NCBI RefSeq assembly: GCF_018446385.1
Contig: NC_056002.1
Span: forward strand, 27,638,636-27,702,635
Reading direction: 5' to 3'
DNA from: Zingiber officinale
Taxonomy: Eukaryota > Streptophyta > Magnoliopsida > Zingiberales > Zingiberaceae
Length of the DNA: 64,000 nt
In this document: in pieces, positions 34,250 through 49,200 of the stretch
How the letters are laid out: each line of letters opens with the position of its first letter
How positions within the stretch are numbered: the first letter of the stretch is position 1
The notes under the pieces: model-generated
Databases searched by the model: none
Seen by the model: the letters and a program-made list of their open reading frames with translations, nothing else
Told to the model about the DNA's origin: nothing
Translations under genes and position numbers: made by a program

Positions 34250-37200
34250 TCATTTTTTGTTCAGCAACACCATGCAAATGAACGCAATGCAGCGGAAAGT
34301 GAAACCATAAAGAAAGAGGACGCCTAAGCAAAGCCCCCAATGATTGATGTTGTAGTTAAAATTTTGAAGTACTCCACACCGCGTAATAAGCCACACGCCA
34401 TAGTACCTGCAAGGAAAAGCAGCAGTAGCGTTGATCATAATAATCAAGGTTTGACGTTTTGGTACGATATTGATGTAGGACACAAACTGATGACTTTATA
34501 CCAAGCCACACTGTCAGACTGTACAAATGAGCATCAAGATCTACTATCAGTTGAAAAATGTTGAATGTCAGTTAATATAAACAACTAATGATTTATTACA
34601 ATCAAAATCTTTCTCAATTTGGTTTAATCTTTTCTTATATCCCTCAGTAGAATAGGTGGGCATAAGGAGGCCAACAGTATCATTGTGCACAGGGAAATTC
34701 AAACTGACTTATAAAACTCATTAGCAACTCGTTTATGTAAATACTGATGCCTCGAGCAAGTGCCACCGCTCTTGAGACCTAGAAGCCACTCAAGAGACAG
34801 TGAGAGTAGAGAAGAGGTGACAAGTATGTTTGTTATCTCTCCCAAATTGAGTTTTGTTTAACCCATATCGAGCTCCACGTTGCCATTGTCAATCGGACCG
34901 CTATCTAACATCTTTGTCTCATGGTGACCTGGTTTTGTGGCTTCCTAACTATGAGGCACATACCCCGTAAAAGGATACATAACCGTTTTTAAAGCATGAT
35001 AACAATAGCTTACTCTAAATGATTTTACCAAACAACTGTAAATGCTGAAATAGAAGGTTTGGTCATCTAGGCTTCTCATTTACTATAATGATAGAAATAA
35101 ATCACCACCTTTTTGCATTCACAATGACAAAAGCTTCCAAGGCCCACTTCGGGTAGCATAAATTTGCTAGTATTTGTGAATTTCGCCGCTGAGTGGCTAT
35201 CAAAGTTAACACGACAGGAAGAAGAGCAGACCACTGCAGAATCAATGTTGCTTCGTGTTAAAGATAAAGAAGATTAAAAAAACAAGATTAGTAAATGGCT
35301 AATACGCACCAGTTGGGCAGAACCAGGTTGGAAACAGATGGCAAAAGTATAACCAATACCAGTCACACAATAGAGAAGGGCAAGCATAATGATATAGTTG
35401 TCTGCAAATGATGACCTGGGGTTGCTGAAGAAATAGAACATTGAGAGATACACAATAGGCTTGACTACAATATTGAAATGGTCAATTGTATCTCTTGCAA
35501 GAAAATAAGCAAGAGAACTCATTCCAGATCTTCTCTCTCTCAAATACTGCAGCTTTTCAAGTGAAAATGACCTTAAAGCACCAATCTGACCTAAGAGAGC
35601 TGCAACAGAGTAAACAAAGCTCAACTAATTACAGTTGTAGTGAAAAATGGGAGTTTTTTCACTTACTAATTTAAAAGACAGTTCGGCAAGTTAGACAATA
35701 GTTAATTTTTATTTTCAAGATAGTTTCATATGGTGGCAAAAGGCGAATACGCTCGCCCCAGCGCTCCTGCCAACCCATCTCAGGGTCAACACAGAGGAGG
35801 TAAATCACATGTGGCTACTAGCCTTTAGAATAGTGACTAGCACATAAGGAAGACATTTACCATCAAGATAGTTCCACATGCTAAAAGAAATGGTGACCTG
35901 AGAAGAACTGAACCATATGACCCATATACTAATAATTGCAAACTATTAATTGTTAGTATTTGGCTGAAAACATTGATCGACCTAGCATTTACTATTGACA
36001 ATGGTAATCACTGCTATAAAATTTCACATTAATGATCAGCATATACACCTGAACCAAAAAATTCTACATTATTTTGTAAAATGGTTCCGATCCAAGCAAT
36101 TTTTCAGAGTCAAAATAGTTGACATGTTTTCCATTGCTGCACAATAAAGTAAATTTTCACTATAGTTGTTCAACAACCATAAAACAAAATACTAACGTGA
36201 ATATTATCAATTCTACATCTTATAAGATGAAGTGGGATGTCCTTCCTCATCCTTTAGGAGTATACTAAAAACTTGAACTATACTCCTATATTACCAAATT
36301 AAAGCCAAATAACTGTCATCATGATCAGTAAATTTTAAAGCTACTTTATTTACTCACAAATGATAGTTCAAAGAAGTGAAAATCATCTTCAACTTACAAA
36401 CAGCTATAATAGTGTACGTGTAACTAGCTGCTCCTAAATTTGAGTCGTTTGCTTTAGAAAGTATTCCTAAGCAAACTCCAGCTAGACCAAGAATCAAATA
36501 ATCCACAGCTTGGGATGTAGCTTCACGCAATCGCTGCTTGGATACCCTGTAGTCACAAGTGCAGTCCATGTTCCATTACAACTTACAGCATTATTGAGAG
36601 TAATTTTATTCAACGATAAGAAATTACCTTCCAAGATAATACTTGTACTGGTAAAGTTTACCAGGAGTTCTTCGGTTTGCTAAATCTTTGGATTTTGAAA
36701 AAACATTCTCCAAGTGTTCTTTCTTTTCTCCTATCGCACCTTTTACTCCTCCCCAAAAATCAATAGAACCAGATACCACATCTGAGCCACTGTTAACAGG
36801 GTTTGTTCTATCTCTAAATGATGAATGGACAGAATTGAGCTCATTTTTCATATCAGGGGGTACTGGATACCCGTTATGCAACATCCATATCACTGGCAGC
36901 TGGCTAGATATAATACCTGTACTTGTGCTCAACTTTACCATGCCCTCTAGAATATCAATAAAGTAGTCCGGAGGATTGACACGATCAGGAACTTTAATCT
37001 CAAGGCCTGCAAAGTATTCTTCAACGTTCTTAACTGGTCCTTGATATGCAACTAAACCACCTTTTGCCAAAAGTATTAAATCATCGAACATGTTGAATAA
37101 AGTATAGCTGAAACACCAAAAAAAATAGTCGCATTATTCTCATGGAAAATAATCACAATGCATGACTTTTAAATTCAGAGGAATTAACGATTAGTCGAAC

Positions 37201-40200
37201 TACATTAAACATTTTTTTTTACAGAACTATTATTAAAATTACAAATGACAGTTAAACTTCCCAAATCAAATTGGATACTTAGATATTCTTTCCATAAAAG
37301 TGTGGTAAATATTGAAGCTTCAATTTCTAAAGTCAGATTGGAGTACTATCCGCTATTATTCGACAATTTTTCTGTTTCAATTTCAAAATTTTCTAGCCTA
37401 ACTATCAAGAGGACGTGAAATTTGTAGTCTATAATTTAAAGAAAAATCTTCTAAATGCTAGAAAAAAGTTAGATTGCAATACTTTCACAACACAATGAAC
37501 AATAAATGGAGCTCTCAAAAGCTTCTCCATGGAATCAAATATATAATAAACTACAAACACAAAGCAAGTAATTAAGTTTCCATAGTAGTCAAGCTAGAAT
37601 ATTTACCAGCCTAATGATGGACTGCTGAGAGATCCCCAGTGATCTACACTCCATGTTAGAAAATAGAGGCTATAAGGTGTGTTCATCACTTTCTTTGAAA
37701 GTGAAAATTGCTCTCACTATAGATGTTAATTTCACTTCCAGAATACCAATCTAGGAAACTTGCAATCACCATCATTGAAGGTTTATCTTCGTAATTTCAA
37801 TGTCTGAATTGAGTATTGAATTCAAAAGATAATCTGAAATAGATATATAGAGATTCTACTGATAATTTAGCTATTAAAAATATTTGATGCACATTTTTCC
37901 AAAGATCGTGTTGTGCATCATTGATGCACATGAGTTTGTTTTTGTGGGCCAATAGGGACTATTAGACCCAACTATGGCTCAAACATTGAGCAAACTTTTT
38001 CTAATGGATTTTTTGAATGATTTTTAACACTGTGATAGTTGTGAATGCGGCAACTATGGATCTTCCCACTAGTAGAGCATTCCGGAGCCTAGAAGACGTC
38101 ATGGAGTGCATAATTTTTTATAATTTGGTTAAAAATCCAAATTATATGTTTAATTGAGTAATTATTTAGAATAGGATGTAAATTAGGATTAATTCAGGTT
38201 AAATGAAAGGTTTAACTTAGTTTGGCTCCATAAAGGCTGAATTGCATCACCCAGTCTAGACAATACATGGGGTGGGACAGTTGAAATAAGTGACACAAGA
38301 GAAACATGTAAATTTTACCCTTTTCCATGGTTTCAGTTTCGATACACAAGAACAGTGCATATCACCTATGACAACCAGAACAAAATTTTAAATTATGAGT
38401 TAAAGACTATAATCTATCTACATTTAACACAAATCAACCAGGCATCAAAAATGATATCAGACTAGTATTTGAATCTTGCAAAGATAGTCAGTTTTACAAT
38501 CCATGATGATGTTGTATGCATTTGTAAATCCTATATGCAACTTGCAGATTTGATTTTACTAGAAATGCTTTGAAAAAATAAGTGATGAAAACCAAAACCA
38601 AACTCTAGCACACTATTTTTCTCACGCGGACCTGGGCTGGTGGACCACCATGCTGATGTTTACCCCTTCAAGTGCCTCACGACGAAGAGCTCTCATCAGC
38701 AGAAGAGATGAAGTACTGTCCAGACCAGATGTTGGTTCATCGAGTATCAAAAGAGATGGTTCCATGACCATCTCTAACCCCACATTTACTCGCTTTCTTT
38801 GACCACCAGATATTCCACGCTTCTCCACTGTTCCAACCAAGGAACTTCGTACAGCTTGCAAACCCAAAGACTCTATTGTTCGTTCGACAATTAGAACTTT
38901 ATTAACTTTTGGCATTTCTGCAGAAAGTCTAACAAGGGAAAACAAATGTTACATTGGTAATTGGTGCACTTAACTCCTTATTTGGCAAAGACATATACAT
39001 ATATCAACCAAACAAGTTATGATACAATTAGAAGAAGAAAAAAGAAGAGAGACTTTAACCTTCCAAATAAAAATTATGAAATAGAAAGAAAATACAATAT
39101 GTGAACATTTTCATGAATTGACTAAGCAAAGATTGAAGCTAGTTAGCATGCACCCAAGACAAGTTAGGAATCCAGTGCAAGGGTATGGCAAGCACTAATT
39201 TACAGTATATATGTTTGCTTTTTCAATCAAATGAATAGCTTCCAATTCCATAACCAAAATTCTGGTATTTATCTCAATAAGAAGCAACAAACATGCAAGG
39301 AATATATGCAATCTATCTGACATATGAATAGCTATGTACTTGGATGTTAATCTATGTTGTACAGTGTCGGATACCAACTCAAACACTGATTCTTCAAGTT
39401 GACATTCATTATTTCAATTGATCACGTGTAAAAAGTTTTAGATATGGTAGTAGTGTCAGATACTTGGATCTACACCCATGTTGCATAGTTACCCAAGTTC
39501 AAGTAACATAGTGAAATAATATGAAGATAAGTAGAATGTAGGTGTTAAAACATAGAGTATGTCAACTTTTTGAATCCACAAGTCCTAGAATATTTTATAC
39601 ATGCAACATTAGACATACACATGCAAAAACAAAAAGAAAAAATGAGATATTAAAATGCAAAAGATAAGTGGAAATGCTTGACAAGATCTATGAGCCTTTA
39701 AGCATGAGTATAAAATCTTCAGTCAGTAACGATAGTTATTCAGATTTCTGATTATGACAATGACAGATCATATTCCCATAAATGCTCATCTTTAAATATA
39801 AGTCATGTTCAAACTAGCATAAGAGAAAGATTTTGACATTAAAAGTAGCTCATGAGATTGCAGGTGATAATTTTTACTAACTCAATTACCTATTTTATAT
39901 TGTGCCCATCTCTTACCTGCAGTTAGCACTGAACCAAAGATTTTCCTCCACTGTCAGGTTTCCATGAACAATATCATCTTGTGGCACAAAGCCAATAATC
40001 TTTTTGTATGACTGGATAGGTTCAACCTTTCCATTTATCAAAACTGATCCTGTTGTTTGACATCCAGATATTTTTCCAGCCAAAGCAGTAAGAAAGGTAG
40101 TTTTCCCTGCACCAGATGGACCCATGATTGCAGTTACATGTCCCGGAATAAATTTCCCAGTTACACTCTTCAGAAGTTGCTTCTTGCTTCTCTTAAGAAT

Positions 40201-43200
40201 TAACGTTAGATCCTGGAAAGCAATCTCTATAACTGGTCTTGTTCTTACTTCATTCTTTGTGGCCATTGAGATTACTCCTGAGAAGGTCAACTTCTTATTT
40301 TCCTGTTGTTCAACTTTCTCTTTTTCAATTTCACTATATGCAAACTTGAAAATTTGAGTACGAGTATGCTTAAATTTGTCTTTAATTGTGTTCTTCTTAG
40401 GGGTTTTGCCCCCAATATTTGAATGAGGACCTTCAGCTTTCTCAAAGTTCTTTTCTGATGAATTTGGCACATTATGAAGAATAGATATTTCCTCAATCTC
40501 TGATGTTAATACATCTGAAGACTGCCTGGATATATCAGCATCATTTTGTGGCTCTTGAAGTTCATTGGATATTTTGTGTGAAAATGTCCCAGATATCTGT
40601 TTTTGGGTATCAACTGCATGCCTGATTGCAACATTTTTTGCAGTTTTCCACCTTTCACGAGCTTGCACAGCTTCTCTAGCAACCTTGGCAGCAGCTTCCC
40701 TGGATTCAGCTCGTCTTCTTTCCCGGTATGAGAGAATGTGATCAGAGAAATTGTATATTATCAACAACAGCAAAATTAAAGCAACCTACAATAGTCAGAA
40801 AGGAACTATGACTAACAGATAGTTATCAAGTAAAGCTGTTTGGCTCTTCTTCAAAAAAAAGGAATATCATAGTGAAAAATATAAGGTAAATTCATGCATT
40901 TACAATTTTTCTCACAAAAGAACACTGTAAAGAAAAAGTGGATCACACAACTGGAAGCTAAAAATCGGTCAAATTTTCAATCTCTGTAAAAAGAAAATCA
41001 CCAAGCATGACGATTAGACATGTTTAATTCTTTAACTCTAATGGCATATAATGTGTATGTTAGAAAAAGAATGAAAAATTGTGGTGAACTAATGAATGCA
41101 AATGACTAAACCCTCTTGAACTTGAAACAAACATCATTTTCTAGGTTACAGTATGAGTTTAAATCTAATGGTTGCATTTTTGTTTTCCACAGCTTAGCAA
41201 TTACCACCTTTGATATTATTTGTAAATGAATACTAAATTTTTCCTCTACCAATATGTGTTCAGAAACTTTTTTTCAGTCTACATTTGTGACTAAACATCT
41301 GAAAATCCAAAACAACGGGTAAATAATATATGTAACCATGAGTGAGTCAAGATTCATGATTGGAACCTGATAAGGTTACTTAGGTCAACCCTACCAAACC
41401 TATTTAAGTAATCAGGTTAAATGAGTTTTGTGTGTCTCATGATTCGTTTATAAATAAGTTATATGGGAGAATAATCCTTTTAGAAAACAAAAAGGTCACC
41501 CTCAATATCTAACGAGGTTAAGAACTTAGGATTACTAATTGTTAATATGAAACTAACTTTTGACACTAGTGCTTTAGAATTTGTAAACAATCAAGTATGA
41601 TTTAAAATCTCGATCTGTATAAGAGTTTCGATTTATAACTGAACTATACGGTTTCGATACCGTATCATGTCATGCCGATAGGATTTCGATATTTTTTAAA
41701 TATAAAATATATTAATTAAAAATACAAAATTCAACCTAAATATTAAATAATAAAATATTTTTTTGAAAAATATATATATGGGATCGAAACGCTTCTATAT
41801 GATCAGTGAATAAATAAAAATTTTATAATATATTTTTTAAAAATAAAATAATAATATATATATTAAATTAATGGGAGAATTTTATTAGGGTTTGATTAAG
41901 TCTAATTAGATTATCTCTATTGTAGTTACGAGTTGATTGAAATTATTAATATTAGTTTAATTAAAGGCTAAGTTTTAAATCACGCACCCGTGGGGGTCGC
42001 AGGAGATCGTGGTGGGGTCGCAGCGACCTCCGTGACCTTGCAAGGGGTCGCGACGATCTCCCTAACCCTGCGAGAGGTCACTACGGCCTCCACGGGATTG
42101 TGATGACCTCTCGCGGGATAGCGGCAACTTCTGTGACCTCCCACGGGGTCACAGAGGCTACAGTGCCAATGCCAGGAGACGGACGAAATGGTAAATTTCG
42201 TTCATTTCACTAGCACAATGCTAACTTTTAAATCATGAGATCAACATAAGATATGCGTGGGAGGCACATACTTCATAGCCAAAATTTGAAACCCAATCCC
42301 AAACAAGCCTACATTAGATTTAACTCAAACACTAATGGAATTCAATGATCCTGCCTAGTAAATGTACTAAATTGGAGGGATTTAATATACTAGAAGATAC
42401 TCATTCCACAAGTGACTCATATTGAACTAGCTGTATATCTTAGTGTAGAGCAGCAAGTGCTTAGACAACATTAACATATGTTTCTAGATAAAGTATATCA
42501 GATTCTATTAAAGAAAAATAAATTGCTAACTGGTCAGAATAGTACAATTTAAGAATCCACTTTGTAATGCACACTCCAGGTTTCATTAGCAACAAAAAGA
42601 AATAAAGCAATAAATCAGACAATAATGGAACATTAGGATAAATGGATAATGTGCAATATGTCTTTTTTACTTAACTGATCTAATTTTTTACTGATCCATT
42701 TCTATTGCAATAACCTAACTCATTCCAGTGCAATCCAAAACAAGACAACTATTCTGTTGGAATAACCTAACTCATTGCAATGCATTCCAAAACAAGTCAA
42801 TTAATTTTCTCCTAATTTATAATGCTCTATTGTGTCTATTCTATTGTATTGCTAACAAGTGGGAAAATATAATGAGTTTTCTATTGCATACCTATCGACA
42901 TATGGTAAAAGTATATTATCAACAATGTTCAATGATTTAATCTTCTTGAGAAATGAAAAATAATCAATAAAGCAGTCTTGCATGCACCATTGATAATGAA
43001 AATAAAATTAATACAAAATATATAGCCACAAGTATACTCAAGGAATCACTTGCATTGGGTCATTGAGAATGTAAAGGATCAGCCCAAAAAGTCAAGAAAT
43101 GAAAATACTTATAGATTATCAAAGCTATTTTCAAATGGAGAACAAGACAAAAGGCTTTAGAGTTAGTCATATCATCACACAATTGATAGAGACAGAGGTT

Positions 43201-46200
43201 TAAAGGCCAAACATTAAGACAAGAATATAACCAAATCACTTGCTTGCTTAATAAACAGCATACCATCACTAAAGCACCAAAAATTGTGATATTTTGATTA
43301 TAGGAATTTGCATCGCATGAGCTAGACTTGAAGCAACCTACAATAAAGCTGTTAGTTAACTTTGTTCAAGAAATGACATAATATCCATATAATTATATAT
43401 TTATATATATAAAAGCAAATTTATAGAAGCATGCTGCATTATCATGCACAGAACTAAAGAAGCATCTGAGCATAGAGATCTAGTAAAATAAAATTTCCAC
43501 ATATGCTTGACGTCTGCTAAAAGTAATTGATTTGGAATGACCTGCCATGCTAAGGTTTCAAGGGTCAAGTTCCCAGGTGAGCTCATTAGAAGTGCATTGG
43601 GCAAGTTTTGCTTCAGTTGGCCAAACCTGGTACCTTACCAACCCTGCTTGGTGTTCAATAGAATCAGCTAGGTGATTAGCCAATCCTACAAGATGGTAGC
43701 TGACCTGAGTTCTGCAGAACTGATCTAGTGGTCCCAACCTCAACATTCTAGAAGCTAAAGAAGTCATATACAGCATGTGACTTTAAGATTCAGCAATTAA
43801 GTGATCCTATATTGTGTATATCCTGATTGATCTTTGAGAGCATAAGTAAAAACCATTTGGTGATTCATCATATTGTAGTGACATTGTGATGTACTTTTGA
43901 CCAAAAAATAATAAGAATCTCTCCTTGAGGTCGTGTATGTGGGTAAGATTGTCAAACCACATAAAACTTGTTTCTTGATTGATCTTGCTTTCTTAATTGT
44001 TCTTGTAACTCTCTTGTTTTTGTTCTCTGGCTTATTACCTCTACAGCATCTAGGTGCTTTGATGTATTCTAACAATTGTAACAGAGAAATATATCACACC
44101 TCTAACAATTGATTATCCTCACAGTACCATGGTTCTAACTTCAAATCTTATTTATGCTTAGTATACTAACTAGTCTGAGCTTTAGATTGATTTTCTTGAT
44201 TATATAATATGACATTCAAAGGTCCAATTTTATCTCTCTAGAAAGGAATATTAACTTAATTTTATAATGACACTTCGACTTAAGTAAAATGAAGTGTTTT
44301 ATATTCCTTAGGTTAACAGCGGATGCTCAGAAAACAAATGTTATAGTTACTTTGTCAAATTACACTTAGAAAATAAGTTAAGATTGCTATCCATCAACAA
44401 CTTTCAGGAACATGACCCATATAATATGGGAAAAAAAATTGAAAATATGCATATCGAGTAATGCAGTACCAATATCAGTTATTTTTTAGAAACGAGTGAA
44501 AATTGAACAGCAACAATTTGATATTTACTTTTTTCATATGTAGACCCCATACGGCAATAGTGTCTGTAAAATGCAAACACTAAATCAGTTGTAGCGAAAT
44601 AGCAAGAACTAAGGGAGATTTAAAAAGCTAGGAGAACAAAAGATAATCAGGAATTCAGGACTATTCTCTGTTATCTTGTTACTTTTTTTACACAAAGGAT
44701 ATGAGTCAAAATTCACACTAATTTTACCGATATGCAAGGTTTTTACAACTGATAAAAAATCACATTTCCTCCAATTATTAAACAAAAAACTCAATACAGA
44801 ATGTTGAAGGAAGTGAGGCAAAACATAAGCACACTGAGTTTCTTCTGAAACACAGTGGAAAGTCATTTATACTTAAGTGGATGCAGTGTATTGGCCATCA
44901 TGATCAAAACCTATCATTCTGGTTGGATACTGATACAGATACTATGTCAATATGAGTAAATATCATTGTGTCACCCATACTGATACAATTTCAATGGTAC
45001 CAACTGAACACGCTTGTCTCTGCTAGTACTACCAGAAATTGACCGAGACTAGAATATTCCCTTCTCGTATCTCATCCTTGGATTATGTATGCTAGTATGA
45101 GTTGAAGATAAAACTCTAAAAGAGAGGAGGAAAAGAGAAGAAGCACCAACGGGTAATGCCACATAAATAAGAATACTCTCTTCCCATGATTCATAGAAGC
45201 TGAGACACTATAAAGAGAGGGGAAGGGAAGAGCAGATGCATCAAATGAAGCGCCAACTACAGAAAAGGGGAGTAATGCTAGAGTCCTAGAATCTGTGAAT
45301 CTATATACTATACTTACACCTATTCTAGTTAAATTGTGTCAGATTAGGACCAACTCATATCTATATTCTATACATATGCCTATTCTAGTTTCAATTGTCT
45401 CAGTTCAAACCAAATCTCAATGGTTAAGAAAGATACTTCTTATATTTATGTTCATATTGGTATAGGGTTATCTTTGGAGCTAAACAAACTAACTAGATGG
45501 TAATTATAGAATTAAAACCCATTTAAGTTGATCTTAGAATGCTTAGAATCGTGCCAAGTACTGACATGACACTGAAACTAACGGTTCCCTTCAAAGGCCA
45601 AAACTGCAGTAAAATCCTTAATTAGAAGATCATTAAACATCAATACCTATTCCGTATGCCGCACAATATGATAACAGTACAAATAAAAACATTGTGCATG
45701 GAGGATATGAAAAATACCCACTGCTACAGTTGTTTTTCAATACAGTGCTTGGACAGAAGTAACCTGCTGGGCAGAATAGATCACTACTATGATCAACATC
45801 AGCCCAGATGTCTGCGCCACCACAACTATGATCTGTTTCCCCAGAGGGAAGCTGGTATTGGTATCTGCACAAAAATAAACTCTATAATATTCCATTTTTA
45901 CCATAAAAATGAAGATCAGTAAAGGAATACAGGAAAACGCAATCAACTTACGGATCACAAAGACCTGTAGTCACATTGAAGGTGGCTAATGGGCAATATG
46001 CACCCAATGGACAGGCTTCATCAAGAAAAAGATTATCATTAGTGACATAAGTATAGATATTTAAATTCTCAAATATTAGAGCAGTGGTACTACTTGAATG
46101 ATTTGGCCATCCATGTCATATATTTTTTTAAAAAAAAATTGAAGTAATGGCAACAAACAAACGGAATGAGATTGGCTTTCTTCTAAAACCAATTCTGGAA

Positions 46201-49200
46201 TTTTTGATAATCCTTCTTCTTTGTGTGTCCTTTCTTTTTACAAGAAAAAAAGCTCTTGGATTCTTTCTTAATTTCTGGTTGAATATGAATTTTTCCTTGT
46301 TCCTTATATTTGACTTGAATTTTGTTCTTTCCTTAAGTGTTCAGATGTACATTTTCTCTCACTTCCAATGTCAATAGATCCTCCTTCTGAACACATATGG
46401 CTGTAAGTTCATTGATTAACCATTTATCTTTGTGTGTTGTAGAAGATATTAAAGGGTCTAATGTGATGGATAATGGAAGGCTCCATGTGGAAAGATTAAA
46501 ACAGAAGTCAAGCCATTGGTCAAAAGTCAAGCGGATGTAGAAGTCAAAAGGTTCACTCAACTCCTTCAATCCGACTAGGGATGTCAAAAATGAACCTGAC
46601 TCGCCAACCTGATCCAAAAAATATCGGGTCCAGGTTCGGGTCTGATTCGGATTGACCAGGTTGACCTAAATTTAGGGTTTAGTGGGTTTTGTATGGTTAA
46701 ATCAAATTTTATTTTGAAAATTATGTATAAGTATTGAGATAAAAGTGAAGAATTATTAGGAAAATAGCAAAAAAATTGACACCCCTAAATCCAACCACCC
46801 GATGACTAGATCTCTTTGGCTCGATGTAGCTGACTCCCTCAGCTCTGTTATCCGACTATCACATCTTAGTTATCCGGGCTTCTCAGGTCACTAATCCTGA
46901 CTCTCATGGCTCTGTATTACCGACTCCCTTAGCTCTATTATCCAACTATCACGACTCAATTATCCTGGCTTCTCGGGTCAATACGCCCAACTCCCATGAC
47001 TCAGTATAGTCGACTCCCTTAGTTCAGTTATCCGACTATCATGACTCAGTTAACCGGGCTTCTCAGGCTCGATCACCCCCTCATCCCACGTGACCCATTA
47101 AAGACGTGGGAAGTGGTATGACAACTTCATTCATGGGACCATTTCTCCCAGAAGAAGTGGAAAACGTCAACGCATATCTCAGAGAACGTGGCAAATGGAT
47201 GCACATGTATCGGAGCAACGGATATGCATTCGCCCCTCTATATAAAGTTGTCTGCCCCTGCGAGCACAAGTACTAAACACAACCACAAATTCTCCTTTAC
47301 CACTCCAGTTCCCTACTTCCACGTAGCCTTATGCTAACTTGAGCGTTAGAGTGGTCACACTGAGTCTACCCTCAATGCCCATTCTAACCTCTTTTTGTGC
47401 AGATATCCCATACAATTTCCTCATCACCAAAGCATTCGAGCCCCTCCCCTCCACTGTTGCCACCCGTTAACTCACCAGACCGCGATATGAGACAAGAATA
47501 TGGTCCATACTAATATAGAAGAATATTAAGAATGTAATGTACAAAGAAAGACTATGGCATCTCAACCTGGAGCTTCTTTAACTGAGTTGCAATATCCCTC
47601 ATTTACATAATGATAAGCTTCATGAATAAGAATTTTATGGTTAGGGTATGAGCCAATGCTTTGTTTGAAGACTCAAATTTTTCATCGCCTTGGACAGAGT
47701 CCTCACATTGTCATACTGATCAATTGAACCACAAATACTAGTTGAACCACAAATACCATTAGAGATCTTAATCTTTATGAACAACACATTAAGGCAACTA
47801 GATCGCTCCTATTTTTCATAAAGATTTGCCTCATCGAGAATGTTGATATCAGTAACAGCAAGTGGTTAATCTATCTTATAGCATAATTAGTATATAGCCA
47901 CCCTAAATGAAGGAGAATCCTCTCCCTCTAAACTTTACACTTGTCATCAAGTAGATTCATACAACTTAATGATAATTCTACGAAATTATATTCTAACTTT
48001 TAATTCCTTTGGTTAAATTAAGAACGATTTGACATTTCATCTAAATTAATCATATAAATATAATAAAAAATTCCTATTGGATAAAAAACTTACTATATTA
48101 CATATGATTCTACAACTTAATGACCTTTTTTTTATAATGTGACCAAGATATTTAATATATAATTTTACATAGTTAAAAATGTCGTGGCTACTCTCTAATC
48201 ATAAAATTCATATATATCACAAGACATAAAAGGACATGCATCTAAATTTCAACAATTGTATACCACTGTCACTTTAGGCATGCAACAATATTGCTTCGTG
48301 GAAATCACAAATTAATTTACTGCATTGGTATTTTACATGAACACGGAAACAAATAATAACAAATGTCATAACATCACTTGCATAAATAATTTTGATAGAC
48401 TAAACAATCAACTTATTATTATTTAAATACTAAATGCCAAAATAGGCCCAGAACAGTATGACTCAAATCACATGTAGACTAGTCCATTATAAAGGCCTAA
48501 AAATTATTAACTAAAGAAATGTGGGCCAAGGATATTAAATTGGATTTATTTCAGGTTAAAGGTGGGCATAGAAAAATAAAACACATTATGAGCCCATTTA
48601 AGAAATCTAAAACGGCATCAAATGTTTCAATCTTAAGGTCTGCAAACTTTAATTTTTTTGTAGCAGATAATTGGTACAGGCGATCAATGTCTCCCCATTC
48701 CATATTCCAAATTATAAATATATTCAACCCCAAATTAGTTCAAAAATAAGTTTCTTATGTATCTTCAATTTCAAGATAAATTATGAAGAAACCTTCAATC
48801 CAATTACCACATGATTTCTTGCAAATATTTATAATCCAAAAATCAACGAAAACACATCAAGCTAGAGGCTAAAAATTGCTCTGATATCAAATGTAAAAAA
48901 ATATTATACACAACATCAATAGAGATATTCCTCTAGTTAGTTATTGATGTCTTTGCTTTTGCTTGAGAAAATCAAAGGTATGATTGTGAATCTTCTACAC
49001 CTAACAAATCAAAATATGATGCTGTATTCTTTTGGAAGAATTGTTAGGCGTAGGTGTTAGGACCAAAAGTAGCTAGAGGGGGGGGTGAATAGCTCGTCGC
49101 GTTCGCTCGTTGCTCGGCGTTGCTCGGCGTTGCTTGTTCCTTCAAAGATGTGCAGCGGAAAATACAGAAACAAACACACCACGCTAACACTAGGATTTTA

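Larger units (their letters stand above)
46435..47480 (+). mobile_element. Solo-type LTR (probably Gypsy) in ABCG intron 3
   Basis: It begins near 'tgtgatggataatgg' and contains about three ~90-bp tandem units (46825-47075; 'gactccct.agct', 'ttatccgactatca', 'cgggcttctcagg'). A TATA box TATATAAAG follows at 47220-47235. Then comes a 'cttgagcgttagagtggtc' stretch with a 'ctctttttgtgcag' R/U5-like end, a wording typical of plant Gypsy LTRs. No primer site, polypurine tract or coding region adjoins it. The ends are not exact and I found no target duplication. Confidence 0.55.

Noticed and set aside
42728..44075. Small open frames in ABCG introns 6 and 7
   Set aside because: They are intron sequence between validated exons, with no domain resemblance.
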